From Anaerosalibacter bizertensis (GTDB lineage Bacteria; Bacillota; Clostridia; Tissierellales; Sporanaerobacteraceae): a stretch of DNA of 64,000 nucleotides. Under the pieces are notes generated by a model. It saw nothing but the letters and a program-made list of their open reading frames with translations. It ran no database searches and was not told the DNA's origin. Below are positions 35,862-44,858 of this stretch, piece by piece (within the stretch, counting starts at the first letter, position 1; every line of letters starts with the position of its first letter). The DNA lies in assembly GCF_009696605.1 (NCBI RefSeq), contig NZ_VULR01000003.1, forward strand, positions 119,387 through 183,386, given 5' to 3'. Made by a program: the position numbers and the translations under genes.

Positions 35862-36773
35862 GTGAATATATATAATTTAATGTCTTTTATCGAGATAATA
35901 GAAGAAAATAGCATATCAAAGGCTGCAAAAAAGCTACATCTTACTCAATCTGCACTAAGCCAACAATTAAAATCTATAGAAAAAGCTTTAGATTGTAGAC
36001 TTCTAGATAGGAGTAATAAGGGGGTCGTGCCAACAGAGGAAGGGGAGATTGTATTTAAGTATGCAGAAATATTCTCAAGCCTATATAATAATATGATTGA
36101 GGAAATAGAAGAGTGTCATAATGATAAAATAAAAGAAATAAGGATTGCTTCATCTGGTAGTGTAAGTGAGTATCTAATACCTTGTACACTTTATACTTAT
36201 AAAGAAAAAAACAAGACTATAAGATTTTCTACCAAAAGCGATTATACAAAAAATGTAGTGGATTTAATATTAAGTCGTAGTGCAGATGTAGGTTTTGTAA
36301 CTGTTCCTATATATAAGAAAGGCATAGAATGTATAAGACTTTGTAAAAGTGATTTAGTATTTATATATTCACCTAAAAATAAAGATATATTGGATACAAA
36401 TGAAAGTATAAGCCTTAAAGAAATAGCTTCTCTTCCTTTTGTAATTGGTCCAGAAGAAAGTGGTATAAGAAAAACTATAGAAAATATGTTCAACGAAAAT
36501 TCTATTTCCTTTAATGATTTAAATGTGCATATGGAATTAGGTAGTGTAGAATCCATAAAGACATCAGTTATAGAAAATCATGGTGTATCTATTGTTCCTT
36601 ATATATCTGTTAAAAAAGAATTGTATACAGAGACTTTAAAAAGTAAATTTATAAAAGAAGTGGATGTAGAATGTCATATATGTATGATATACCAAAAGGA
36701 ACAGCTACAAGAAGAACATATAAAGAAATTCATTAATTATATGAAGAAGTTTGGTAGAGATACTTTTTGTTAG
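35862..36773 (+). CDS. LysR family transcriptional regulator
   Basis: The 303-residue regulator has an N-terminal winged helix (SKAAKKLHLTQSALSQQLKSIEKALDCRLLDR) and a substrate-binding-protein-like effector domain (about residues 90-295). It starts at GTG 35862, with AGGGGG 6 nt before it; no ATG has an SD. It is divergent from yeiH, which it probably activates in response to a small effector. Its stop codon abuts that of the convergent TusA-like gene with no spacer. Confidence 0.92.
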   Translation: MNIYNLMSFIEIIEENSISKAAKKLHLTQSALSQQLKSIEKALDCRLLDRSNKGVVPTEEGEIVFKYAEIFSSLYNNMIEEIEECHNDKIKEIRIASSGSVSEYLIPCTLYTYKEKNKTIRFSTKSDYTKNVVDLILSRSADVGFVTVPIYKKGIECIRLCKSDLVFIYSPKNKDILDTNESISLKEIASLPFVIGPEESGIRKTIENMFNENSISFNDLNVHMELGSVESIKTSVIENHGVSIVPYISVKKELYTETLKSKFIKEVDVECHICMIYQKEQLQEEHIKKFINYMKKFGRDTFC

Positions 36774-36995
36774 TTATAGTTTTTTTATAGTTATCTTCCA
36801 AATTCCTGGCATTTCTTCTTCATCCTCTATTATACATTTTTCATCTTTAAAAGCAGATCTTATATTAGATGTAGCACAACTAAGGTCTGTTATTATAGTA
36901 AATTTCTCCCCATTTTTTATTTTTTTATATTCCTGTTCAGCTTTAAGTAAAGGTATTGGACAAAAATCACCAAGACAGTCGATTTTTTTACTCAT
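36774..36995 (-). CDS. TusA-family sulfurtransferase-like protein
   Basis: TusA proteins pass sulfur as a cysteine persulfide. This 73-residue protein has the family CPxP motif: Cys12-Pro13-Ile14-Pro15 in LGDFCPIPLLKAEQEY. The two-layer sandwich pattern follows, with the strand GEKFTIITD and a C-terminal strand GIWKITIKK. SD TTGGAGG precedes the ATG. It converges on the LysR gene and lies near YeiH, but no YeeE/YedE transporter or selenium gene accompanies it, so its partner is unknown. Confidence 0.88.
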   Translation of the reverse strand: MSKKIDCLGDFCPIPLLKAEQEYKKIKNGEKFTIITDLSCATSNIRSAFKDEKCIIEDEEEMPGIWKITIKKL

Positions 36996-37141
36996 TTTAT
37001 TACCTCCAATTTTGTTATTTAATATGATTATACTATAAAAAGTTTAATGTTTCATATTGTATATTCAAAAATGAAAAGAAGATGAATTAATGTTATGATA
37101 TAGATATAGTATAAATCTTATAAAATACATGGCAAGAGATA

Positions 37142-38590
37142 ATGGAGGTTTTTATAAATGGGGTAGATCATAATATATTTGAAAAAGAAAATGTAGGAAA
37201 ACTTTTAATGAAGTTCTCAATTCCAGCTATAGTATCTTTACTTGTAGCAGAATTATATAATATGGTAGATACAGTATTTGTAGGAAGGGTTATAGGAGGC
37301 AATGCTATAGGAGCATTAGTAGTAGTATTTCCTATTCAGAGAATTATAGTTGCTATTAGCATGATGATAGCTATAGGATCTTCTACAGCTATTGCAAGAA
37401 ATAATGGGAAAAAAGATAATGAAGGCATTAAGGCAGTTATAAAAAATGCACTAAGTCTTATATTTTTAACTATGATTCCTATGACTATTTTGATTTTTAT
37501 ATTTAGAGATAATGTTTTGAATATGCTGGGTACTAGTAAGCAAATATTGCCTTATGCTCATGATTATCTGTCTATAATAATATTTGGCAGTATATTTCAA
37601 TGTTTAACTATTTCTATAGGCTATATTATGATGTCTTTAGGAGATAGAAAGACTGCATTGAAAAGTACTATTACAGGTGCAGTAACCAATACTATTGTAG
37701 ATTATTTTTTAGTAGTTAAACTGTCCTATGGTGTTAAAGGTGCAGCTTTTGCTACTATATTTTCTCAATTTATATCATTTATATATGCTTATTTACATTT
37801 TAGAGATATAAAAAAAGAATATAAATTAAAGTTTGGATTTGAAATCAAGGGTTATATTTTAATTTCTATAATTACTGTAGGTTTTTCGGCTTTTATTGTA
37901 GAAGCCGAAGACGGGATACTTCTTGCAGTGCTAAATAATTTACTTTTAAATCATGTAGGAGATATTGGAGTTATAATACTTGGCGTAATATCTAAGCTTT
38001 CTATGTTCATGTTTATAACTATGCTTGGAATAAGTTCAGCTATGCAACCTATAGCAGCCTATAACTTAGGAGCAAAAAACTATAGAAAGCTAAAGGAAGT
38101 AGTTAAAAAAACGGTTATTTTTGCTTTGATGACTTCAGCTATTCTTTGGATAATTGGTTTATTATTTGCAGAACAACTTATATCTGTATTTGTTAAAGAA
38201 AGAGAGATTATAGTTGAAGCAGCCAAAGCTTTTAGAATAATGATAGCAGTATTTCCTATGATAAGTATATACTATGTATCAATTTATTATTTCCAAGCAT
38301 TAGGTAAAGCGAGAACTTCATTTATCGTATCTATATTTAGACAAATTATCATACTTCTTCCAGTATCAATATTGTTAATAAAGATATTAGATTTAGGAGC
38401 AATAGGAGCCTGGGTATCTTATCCTATATCTGATTTTACAGCAAGTGTTACATCGATTATATTGATGAAAATAGAATCTGAAAAATTAGATGTTAATATT
38501 GAAAAATCTAAATCAAAGAAGATTAAAGAGAAAGATTATAAAGTAAATGAACATAAAAGTAAAAAAATTCAAGATGATTTGATTCAATAA
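37142..38590 (+). CDS. MATE family multidrug efflux transporter
   Basis: The 482-residue protein has the twelve-helix MATE architecture. The first repeat begins LLMKFSIPAIVSLLVAELYNMVDTVFVGRVIGGNAIGA and the second near LLLNHVGDIGVIILGVISK. It exports cationic compounds with Na+ or H+. A Lys/Glu-rich tail of about 30 residues follows the last helix. The start at ATG 37142 has only a weak SD (AAGAGA). A strong GGAGG lies just inside the gene, followed by an ATG that opens onto a stop after two codons, so the start region is odd. Confidence 0.93.
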   Translation: MEVFINGVDHNIFEKENVGKLLMKFSIPAIVSLLVAELYNMVDTVFVGRVIGGNAIGALVVVFPIQRIIVAISMMIAIGSSTAIARNNGKKDNEGIKAVIKNALSLIFLTMIPMTILIFIFRDNVLNMLGTSKQILPYAHDYLSIIIFGSIFQCLTISIGYIMMSLGDRKTALKSTITGAVTNTIVDYFLVVKLSYGVKGAAFATIFSQFISFIYAYLHFRDIKKEYKLKFGFEIKGYILISIITVGFSAFIVEAEDGILLAVLNNLLLNHVGDIGVIILGVISKLSMFMFITMLGISSAMQPIAAYNLGAKNYRKLKEVVKKTVIFALMTSAILWIIGLLFAEQLISVFVKEREIIVEAAKAFRIMIAVFPMISIYYVSIYYFQALGKARTSFIVSIFRQIIILLPVSILLIKILDLGAIGAWVSYPISDFTASVTSIILMKIESEKLDVNIEKSKSKKIKEKDYKVNEHKSKKIQDDLIQ

Positions 38591-38616
38591 AAAGCTGTCT
38601 TTTTAGACGGTTTTTT
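38589..38616 (+). terminator. Terminator of the MATE gene
   Basis: AAAAAGCTGTCT / AGACGGTTTTTT with a TTTT loop and G-U pairs, ending in T6; it overlaps the stop codon. Confidence 0.8.
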
Positions 38617-38624
38617 ATTTTATA

Positions 38625-38653
38625 TTGAAAAAGTGTTTTAAAAGTATTATTAT
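38625..38653 (+). promoter_or_regulatory. Promoter of the ECF S-component gene
   Basis: TTGAAA (38625-38630), exactly 17 bp, TATTAT (38648-38653), 67 bp before the ATG. Confidence 0.6.
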
Positions 38654-38719
38654 ATATATAAGTACAATTTTAATATATCACATAGTGTACCCATACATAT
38701 GTGAAAGGAGTTGACATAT

Positions 38720-39220
38720 ATGAAAAATCAAAATTTGAAAGAAATGACTAGATATGCTGTTATGATTGCTCTTACCACTGTAATGACTATGGTTGTGCAC
38801 ATACCAACTCCAGGTACAAAAGGATATCTAAATTTGGGAGATATGGTTGTGTTTTTAGCTGCAGTTATGTTTGGTAAAAAAGGTGGATTTATAGTAGGAG
38901 GTTTAGGATCTGGATTAGCCGATGTATTACTTGGATATACTCATTATGCTCCTATTACTTTTATTGTTAAAGGACTTGAAGGATTTATAGCAGGTAGTTT
39001 ATTAGAAACTAATTTAGGAGAAAAGGCTCAAATTATTCCTATGGCATTAGGAGGAGTTTGGATGGCTTTTGGCTATTATATAGCAGAAATATTTATGTAT
39101 GGAGCTAAAGCAGCATTAGCATCTATGCCGGGAAATATAGTACAAGGATTGTTTGGGGCTGTAGTAGCTACAGCATTAAGCATGGCCTTAAAAAAGACAG
39201 GAATATTCGATATACATTAA
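38720..39220 (+). CDS. ECF transporter S component
   Basis: This substrate-binding membrane subunit belongs to energy-coupling-factor vitamin transporters and needs a shared EcfAA'T module encoded elsewhere. The frame extends to a TTG at 38711; the ATG at 38720, 9 nt after AAAGGAG, is preferred (166 residues). About five or six hydrophobic helices are visible. The N-terminal pattern MTRYAVMIALTTVMTMVVHIP and the loop TKGYLNLGDMVVFLAAVMFG are typical of HmpT-like S components. The vitamin is not predictable, and no riboswitch precedes the gene. Confidence 0.87.
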   Translation: MKNQNLKEMTRYAVMIALTTVMTMVVHIPTPGTKGYLNLGDMVVFLAAVMFGKKGGFIVGGLGSGLADVLLGYTHYAPITFIVKGLEGFIAGSLLETNLGEKAQIIPMALGGVWMAFGYYIAEIFMYGAKAALASMPGNIVQGLFGAVVATALSMALKKTGIFDIH

Positions 39221-39221
39221 T

Positions 39222-39268
39222 AAAAAATCACAGGGAATTTAATCTGATTAAATTCCCTGTGATTTTTT
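39222..39268. terminator. Strong bidirectional terminator
   Basis: A perfect 22-bp stem (39222-39243 with 39247-39268; core TCACAGGGAATTTAAT) with a 3-nt loop and A6/T6 ends, between the ECF gene and the convergent phosphatase gene. Confidence 0.95.
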
Positions 39269-39319
39269 ATTTGTAAGCTATTATTTTATATACAATGTAA
39301 TTTATAAAAAGGAAATGAA

Positions 39320-40654
39320 TCACTTTAATTTCATGGATTTTACAGCTAATTTATTTATATCTGTATTATCTAAGTGTTTTGAAAATAAATTAGCATTTGG
39401 ACCATAGGCTTTGACAGGTACATCAACCCCTGTGTGAGCAGTGGTAGTCCAACCTGTATTTGATCTTGTATTTATTGTATTAACAAGAGCTCTTGAAAGA
39501 TTATCTTTATTATTTTTTTTCAATGCAAGAACTATATCTAACTCTTCCTTTTTAGTTAAATTATTTATACCTAACTCTTCTCTAATTATTGTTTTATAAT
39601 TGGATGTTGTAAGTATATCTAATAAATATTCAACTGATTTGTTTTGTTTTTTTAATATTTCAGGATGGTATTCATATTTGCCATTAGCACCAATAGAAAT
39701 ACCTCCAGTTTCATGATCTGCTGTGACTATTACAAGAGTTTGTTTATCTTTCTTAGCAAATTCATAGGCAACTTTCACAGCTTCATCGAAATCCAATACT
39801 TCATTGGTCATGGTAGCTGGATCATTATTATGAGCAGCATGGTCTATTCTTCCACCTTCAACCATTAGGAAAAAGCCTCTATTATTCTTACTCAATATAT
39901 TTATAGCTTTGTCTGTCATTTCGCTAAGGCTTGGTTCTACTGTAAGATTCCTATCTAATGTATAACTTATGTGGGAATTATTAAATAAACCCAAAATTTT
40001 TTCATCATTTACTTTCTTTAGATTTTCCCTTGTATCTACATATTTATAACCTTTGCCCTTTGCTTCTTCTATAAGATTTCTCCCATCTTCTCTTTTACCA
40101 TTATTATTTTTATCGAGGAAATTAGCTTTTCCTCCTCCTAAAATTACGTCTACTCCATGTTCAATAATATCTTCTGCTATTTCATTTTCATTATCTCTAT
40201 GAATATTATGGGAAGCAAAGCAAGCCGGTGTTGCATGGGTTACTCTAGTAGTAGTTACGATTCCTGTTGATTTCTTGTTTTTTTGAGCTTTTTCAAGTAT
40301 TGTCTCAATAGGTTTTTGATTTAAGTCTACGCTTATGGCACCATCATAGGTTTTTACTCCAGTAGCCAAGGCTGTACCTGCTGCGGCAGAGTCAGTCACC
40401 CATTTATTTTTAGGATCTGCTGAATAAGTGGAAGCTATGCCTGTATAGTCAAATTCGTCCATATAGAGCTTATTATTTTTATAAATTCTTCCTAAATTAA
40501 CTTGTTCAGTGCCCATTCCATCTCCAATAAGTAATATTACATTTTTAACTTTACTCGTTTGAGCAAAAGATGGTATATAAGAAGCTAAAATTAAAGATAA
40601 AACTAATAATGAGGTTAAAAATAAACTTAATTTTTTATTCTTAAAAATTTTCAT
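39320..40654 (-). CDS. Alkaline phosphatase (PhoA family, secreted)
   Basis: The extracytoplasmic phosphomonoesterase supplies phosphate. The 444-residue protein has an N-terminal signal peptide (positive residues, then LFLTSLLVLSLILASYIPSFAQ). The nucleophile is Ser89 in DSAAAGTALATG, and metal ligands are visible in LLIGDGMG, VEGGRIDHAAH, VTADHETGG and a late TTAHTGVDVP. The last also fits the substrate region of PhoA-type enzymes. The SD GGGAGG followed by U6 and AUG is the 3' arm of a 9-bp hairpin. No Pho box was identified. Confidence 0.94.
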   Translation of the reverse strand: MKIFKNKKLSLFLTSLLVLSLILASYIPSFAQTSKVKNVILLIGDGMGTEQVNLGRIYKNNKLYMDEFDYTGIASTYSADPKNKWVTDSAAAGTALATGVKTYDGAISVDLNQKPIETILEKAQKNKKSTGIVTTTRVTHATPACFASHNIHRDNENEIAEDIIEHGVDVILGGGKANFLDKNNNGKREDGRNLIEEAKGKGYKYVDTRENLKKVNDEKILGLFNNSHISYTLDRNLTVEPSLSEMTDKAINILSKNNRGFFLMVEGGRIDHAAHNNDPATMTNEVLDFDEAVKVAYEFAKKDKQTLVIVTADHETGGISIGANGKYEYHPEILKKQNKSVEYLLDILTTSNYKTIIREELGINNLTKKEELDIVLALKKNNKDNLSRALVNTINTRSNTGWTTTAHTGVDVPVKAYGPNANLFSKHLDNTDINKLAVKSMKLK

Positions 40655-40702
40655 AAAAAACCTCCCTTGAGTATAGTTTTAGTTTAATCATATGGGAGGT
40701 TT
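40655..40702 (-). promoter_or_regulatory. Terminator-like hairpin containing the alkaline phosphatase SD
   Basis: On the minus strand AAACCTCCC (40702-40694) pairs with GGGAGGTTT (40666-40658) across a 27-nt loop, followed by U tract and AUG. The 3' arm is the SD. It lies between the aminopeptidase stop and the phosphatase start and may end the former, hide the latter's SD, or both. Confidence 0.6.
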
Positions 40703-40728
40703 ATCAAAAATATGTTAAATTAAAAAAA

Positions 40729-41964
40729 TTAAAATGCCCAATTTCCATCTTTAAATATCTGGAGCTTTTCCCCTTCATCAGTTTCTCCAACTATATCTAA
40801 ATCTTTTGAACCTATCATGAAATCCACATGAACAAGGGAAGAATTCACTCCATGAGCTTCTTTTTCTTTTTCATTCATTTTACTTCCACCTTCAATACAA
40901 GTAGGATATGCCATGCCAAAAGCTAAATGGCAAGAAGCATTTTCATCAAATAATGTATTGTAAAATAGTATATTAGAATTGGATATAGGTGAATCATATG
41001 GAACTAGTGCTACTTCTCCTAGGTATCTTGCTCCTTCATCAGTATCTAAAAGGTTTTTAAGAGTTTCATAACCTTTTTCTGCTTCAAAATCTACAACTTT
41101 TCCATCTTTAAAAGTAAGTTTGAAATTATCTATTAAATTCCCACTATAATTCAATGGTTTAGTACTCACAACTGTTCCATTGATACCAGTTTTTTTAGGT
41201 AGAGTAAATACTTCTTCAGTAGGCATATTCGCTACAAAGAATACATCCTTTGTATTATAATCTCCACCACCTGACCATATATGTCCTTTAGGTAGCTCAA
41301 TTATTAAATCAGTACCGTTTGAAGAAGTGTAGTGTAGATTTTTAAATTCCTTTTCATTTAGGAATTCTAATTTTTCATCTAGATTATTCAAATGTTCATT
41401 CCATGCTTCTATAGGATCTTCTTTGTCTATTCTTACAGTTTTAAAAATAGCTTCCCAAAGTTTTTCTACGGCTTCCTCTTTAGGTATATCAGGAAATACC
41501 TTCATTGCCCAATCACTTGTAGGTATTGAGATTACACACCAAGATACATGATTGTTCATAGTATATTCTCTAAATTTTTCCATAGCTTTAGAGCTAGATT
41601 TATTATTTGCAGCAACCTTTTTAGGATCTACACCTTTTAAAAGTTCAGGATTTGATGCTGATATTGAAAGAAAACCTGCTCCATCTTCCGCAAATTGTTC
41701 AAATCCATCGGCTTTCCATTTTGGAAAGTTTTCAAATACCTCTATAGGTGCATGGTCATATTTCATTCTAGTTAAATCCTCGTTATGCCATTCTACATGA
41801 ACTTCTTTTGCACCTTCTTCGTAGGCATATTTTGCAACAAGTTTTACAAAGTCTGAACATTCTATAGGAGAGTTTATTACTAGAGTTTGTCCTTTTTGAA
41901 TATTTATTCCTGTCTTTACTGCAAGTTGGGCATACTCTTCTAACATTTGTTCAAAATTTTTCAT
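40729..41964 (-). CDS. M29 family aminopeptidase (AmpS/PepS type)
   Basis: This cytosolic dinuclear-metal exopeptidase releases N-terminal residues from peptides. The frame reaches a GTG at 41973 that overlaps the SD GGGGTG; the ATG at 41964 fits (411 residues, normal for the family). Family residues are visible in the metal region: GHIWSGGGDYNTKDVFFVANMPTEEVFTLP contains the first Glu ligand, then ENASCHLAFGMAYP and NSSLVHVDFMIGSKDLDI with the final His and Asp ligands. It is transcribed toward the phosphatase gene. Confidence 0.94.
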   Translation of the reverse strand: MKNFEQMLEEYAQLAVKTGINIQKGQTLVINSPIECSDFVKLVAKYAYEEGAKEVHVEWHNEDLTRMKYDHAPIEVFENFPKWKADGFEQFAEDGAGFLSISASNPELLKGVDPKKVAANNKSSSKAMEKFREYTMNNHVSWCVISIPTSDWAMKVFPDIPKEEAVEKLWEAIFKTVRIDKEDPIEAWNEHLNNLDEKLEFLNEKEFKNLHYTSSNGTDLIIELPKGHIWSGGGDYNTKDVFFVANMPTEEVFTLPKKTGINGTVVSTKPLNYSGNLIDNFKLTFKDGKVVDFEAEKGYETLKNLLDTDEGARYLGEVALVPYDSPISNSNILFYNTLFDENASCHLAFGMAYPTCIEGGSKMNEKEKEAHGVNSSLVHVDFMIGSKDLDIVGETDEGEKLQIFKDGNWAF

Positions 41965-42083
41965 ACAAATCACCCCGTATATTTGTTGTTTATTATAGTG
42001 TATATTAAAAAAAGAAAATTGTAAATATTTACTACTTAAAATTGGGGAATTGTAAAAGATTAACTAATTCAATATATTATATA

Positions 42084-42113
42084 CAAAAAAAGATAAGGGT
42101 TTATCCCCTATCT
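42084..42113 (-). terminator. Terminator of the Rrf2 regulator gene
   Basis: On the minus strand AGATAGGGG pairs with CCCTTATCT (one mismatch) and is followed by TTTTTTT; it overlaps the last codons of the gene. Confidence 0.7.
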
Positions 42114-42526
42114 AAATAGTAACCATTAGCGATATCTTTGAAATTTATAGAAGCAAGCTTATTTATTAGTGTTTCTTGTACACTATACAGTGCGTTATGG
42201 ATTAAACATTTTTTCGGCCCTTCATTATTGCACTGTTCAGGATCTAATAGACATCTATTTAAATGGATAGGTCCTTCGATAGCTTCTATAACATCTTTTA
42301 AGGAAATATCTTTAGGCTCCCTTTTAAGAGCATATCCACCATTTACTCCCATAAACGATTCTACTATATCTGCTTTTTTAAGCTTTTGTAATAGTTTTAG
42401 GAGAAATCTTAGGGGGATATTTTGATCTTCAGCTACAATATTGGCACTAACCTTAGTACCAGGGTTTAAACTTGAAAAATAAAGTACTACTCTTAAAGCA
42501 TAATCCGACTCTTGTGTTATTCTCAT
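42101..42526 (-). CDS. Rrf2 family transcriptional regulator with three conserved cysteines
   Basis: Rrf2 proteins bind DNA through an N-terminal winged helix and many sense redox, NO or Fe-S status. The 141-residue protein has the family opening MRITQESDYALRVVLYF and helix FLLKLLQKLKKADIV. Three cysteines (Cys92, Cys99, Cys107; CX6CX7C) lie where IscR and NsrR bind an Fe-S cluster, so cluster sensing is likely. No isc or suf genes are adjacent, so targets are unknown. SD AAAGGAG precedes the ATG. It has a strong promoter and its own terminator. Confidence 0.9.
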   Translation of the reverse strand: MRITQESDYALRVVLYFSSLNPGTKVSANIVAEDQNIPLRFLLKLLQKLKKADIVESFMGVNGGYALKREPKDISLKDVIEAIEGPIHLNRCLLDPEQCNNEGPKKCLIHNALYSVQETLINKLASINFKDIANGYYLDRG

Positions 42527-42571
42527 AATAAGCTCCTTTTTCCAAAAATATATACTAAACTAGTCGTCTTT

Positions 42572-42600
42572 ACTATATTATAACAGAGAAATCTTGTCAA
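42572..42600 (-). promoter_or_regulatory. Promoter of the Rrf2 regulator gene
   Basis: On the minus strand TTGACA (42600-42595), exactly 17 bp, TATAGT (42577-42572). Confidence 0.75.
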
Positions 42601-42900
42601 TATACTTTGATAAATAAGTATCATAAAAATAATTATAAATAAAATATCTAATCAATATATGACATTATAATTAGTTTTAATTTGTATAAATAATATATTA
42701 ATATGATATAAATGAGATATATTATAGTATATATATTTATTTTTGAACAAAAAGTTACTTTTTAAAAGAAAACAGATAAAAACAACTATAAAGAACAATA
42801 TAAATTGTTAAAAACATGCCAATACAAAATTTATAATTAAATTTTTATAGAATTATTTATATATATATGATATTATAAAAATGAAAACTGCATAGAAAAA

Positions 42901-43094
42901 GTTTTAGGTTCATTATGATTAAAAGGGAAATTGGTGAAAATCCAATGCAACCCCCGTTACTGTAAGTGGGTACGAAATCAACAATATGCCACTAAATATT
43001 TTAAATATTTTGGGAAGGCGTTGAAAGTAGAATGATCCATAAGTCAGGAGACCTGCCTATTATTTTTCAAGTAAACCTTCGGTGGGAAGAGGTT
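42901..43094 (+). ncRNA. Cobalamin (B12) riboswitch
   Basis: Conserved elements appear in order: AAAGGGAA then GGTGAAAATCC, the four-way junction part CAACCCCCGTTACTGTAAG, the B12 box AAGTCAGGAGACCTGCC (43041-43057), and the final CTTCGGTGGGAAGAGG. Spacing and order match the adenosylcobalamin aptamer. It leads the cobalt-transport and tetrapyrrole operon, so ligand binding should switch that operon off. Ends are approximate. Confidence 0.95.
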
Positions 43095-43125
43095 ACTTAT
43101 TATTTATAGTCAAAATAATTTGTAA

Positions 43126-43156
43126 AAAAAATCCAGCCGAAAAGGCTGGATTTTTT
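43126..43156 (+). terminator. Riboswitch-controlled terminator
   Basis: AAAAAATCCAGCC / GGCTGGATTTTTT, a perfect 13-bp stem with a GAAAA loop, 31 nt after the aptamer and 25 nt before cbiM. It is the likely expression platform. Confidence 0.9.
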
Positions 43157-43181
43157 AATATTTTATGTGAGGTGATATTTT

Positions 43182-43913
43182 ATGAGAGAAAAGAAAAAAG
43201 CTTTTATTTTTGTATTATTATTATTATGCATTACTCCTAGTATTTCTAATGCAATGCATATTATGGAAGGATTTTTACCAGTTAAATGGGCTATATTTTG
43301 GGCAATTATAACTCTACCATTTTTAGTAGTAGGAATTAAAAGAGTGAATAAGATATTTACAGAGGAGACCAATAAGAAAGTATTGTTAGGTTTGGCAGGA
43401 GGATTTGTGTTTGTATTATCAGCATTGAAAATTCCTTCTGTTACAGGTAGCTGTTCCCACCCAACAGGAGTAGGTTTAGGTGCTATATTATTTGGACCAA
43501 CCACTATGACTGTAGTTGGAATAATAGTACTATTATTCCAAGCATTATTACTTGCTCATGGAGGACTTACTACTTTAGGGGCAAATACTTTTTCTATGGC
43601 AGTTATAGGACCTTTAGTATCCTATGGATTATTTAAATTTTTCAAAAAAAGAGGAGCTAAAACATCAGTAGCTGTATTTATAGCAGCTTGTTTAGGAGAT
43701 TTAGCAACATATGTTGTAACATCTATTCAATTATCTCTAGCTTTTCCAGATCCAGTAGCAGGATTTGCAGGTTCTATGGCTAAATTTTTAAGTGTATTTG
43801 CAGTAACACAAATACCTCTTGCTATTGTAGAAGGTATTTTAACAAGTATTGTGTATAATTTATTAATTGACTATGATAGGGAAGGAGTGTTAGGCAATGA
43901 AATCATCAAGTAA
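43182..43913 (+). CDS. cbiM: Cobalt ECF transporter substrate-binding membrane protein CbiM
   Basis: CbiM binds Co2+ through its N-terminus and forms CbiMNQO, the cobalt importer. The 243-residue protein has a signal-like first segment followed by [11 protein letters not shown]; after processing the Met-His start would form the metal site. About seven helices follow, with [18 protein letters not shown] and [16 protein letters not shown] as family signatures. SD GTGAGGTGA precedes the ATG. It is the first gene under the cobalamin riboswitch and overlaps cbiN by 17 nt. Confidence 0.96.
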   Translation: MREKKKAFIFVLLLLCITPSISNAMHIMEGFLPVKWAIFWAIITLPFLVVGIKRVNKIFTEETNKKVLLGLAGGFVFVLSALKIPSVTGSCSHPTGVGLGAILFGPTTMTVVGIIVLLFQALLLAHGGLTTLGANTFSMAVIGPLVSYGLFKFFKKRGAKTSVAVFIAACLGDLATYVVTSIQLSLAFPDPVAGFAGSMAKFLSVFAVTQIPLAIVEGILTSIVYNLLIDYDREGVLGNEIIK

Positions 43914-44190
43914 AAAGAATATATTACTCCTTATATTAGCATTGATAATTGTTATAACTCCTTTAATATTTAAGGGAGGTTCAGAGTTTGCAGGGGCAGA
44001 TGATCAAGCAGAAGGTGTTATAGAAGAAATAAATCCAGATTATGAACCTTGGTTTGAAAGTCTTTGGGAACCACCAAGTGGAGAAATTGAAAGTTTGTTG
44101 TTCTCTGTTCAAGTAGCAATTGGAGCAGGAGTTATTGGATATATATTAGGAAATATGAAAGGGAAGAAACAAGTTGCTTCTGATAGATAG
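43897..44190 (+). CDS. cbiN: Cobalt transporter accessory protein CbiN
   Basis: This small two-helix partner of CbiM is needed for cobalt loading. Its 97 residues have an N-terminal helix ([16 protein letters not shown]), an extracellular acidic loop ([35 protein letters not shown], the hallmark loop entering CbiM) and a C-terminal helix. It starts inside the end of cbiM and its own end overlaps cbiQ by 17 nt, indicating strong translational coupling. Confidence 0.95.
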   Translation: MKSSSKKNILLLILALIIVITPLIFKGGSEFAGADDQAEGVIEEINPDYEPWFESLWEPPSGEIESLLFSVQVAIGAGVIGYILGNMKGKKQVASDR

Positions 44191-44854
44191 ATATGCATAT
44201 ACTAATAAATTAAAAGATTTCAATCCTATGGCAAAGTTTATATTTGCCATAGGTGCTCTTTTTGTAGCCGTAGGCTTCAATAACTTATATATTAATTTTG
44301 TAATTTTCCTAATGATGGTATTCTTAACAACTATAGTTGCTGGAATACCCAGTAAAAATTATTTCAAAATCTATTTAGTACCATTTTTATTTCTTTTTAT
44401 AAGTATTTTAACTATAATAATAAGTAGAGCTAATGAAGATATATTTTTATGGTCATTTAAAATAGGAAAAAGCTATTTTGGAATAAAAGAAGAATCTTTA
44501 ACTAGTTCTATTGTTTTAATCTTTAGAGTTTTGGCTTGTCTTTCTTCTACTTTTTTTATAGCTTTAACTACACCTATAAACCATCTGATTAAAATATTTA
44601 AGAAGTTAAAACTTCCACCTACAATTATTGAACTTATCATTTTAATATATCGATTTATATTTGTGTTTTTAGAAGAAAGCAAAGAAATCAGCTTTGCTCA
44701 GGAGATGAGGTTTGGATACATTGGTATAAAAAATACCTATAGATCTATTGGACTTCTTATGAAATGTCTATTTATAAGGGTTTTATTAAAGTATGAGGAT
44801 ATGATAAACTCTTTAGATGCTAAACTATATAATGGAGATTTTAAAATAGGGTGA
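44174..44854 (+). CDS. cbiQ: Cobalt ECF transporter T component CbiQ
   Basis: CbiQ is the transmembrane coupling subunit linking CbiO to CbiM. The 226-residue protein begins with [21 protein letters not shown], the conserved CbiQ N-terminus, so the TTG at 44174 is accepted as start. Five or so helices follow. The coupling-helix motif has diverged: AQEMRFGY is seen where A-R-G motifs usually lie near residues 175-185. It overlaps cbiN and ends 4 nt before cbiO. Confidence 0.93.
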   Translation: MLLIDRYAYTNKLKDFNPMAKFIFAIGALFVAVGFNNLYINFVIFLMMVFLTTIVAGIPSKNYFKIYLVPFLFLFISILTIIISRANEDIFLWSFKIGKSYFGIKEESLTSSIVLIFRVLACLSSTFFIALTTPINHLIKIFKKLKLPPTIIELIILIYRFIFVFLEESKEISFAQEMRFGYIGIKNTYRSIGLLMKCLFIRVLLKYEDMINSLDAKLYNGDFKIG

Positions 44855-44858
44855 TAAA

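Larger units (their letters stand above)
42527..43181. other. Intergenic region before cbiM
   Basis: About 655 bases. It contains the rrf2 promoter (left), roughly 290 bases of very AT-rich sequence in which I find nothing, then the cobalamin riboswitch and its terminator. A convincing promoter for the riboswitch transcript was not found; TATTAT at 42871 is a possible -10. Confidence 0.7.

Noticed and set aside
36751..37038. A 95-residue frame opposite the TusA-like gene
   Set aside because: TusA on the other strand has the CPxP motif, correct length and an SD; this frame has neither SD nor homology.
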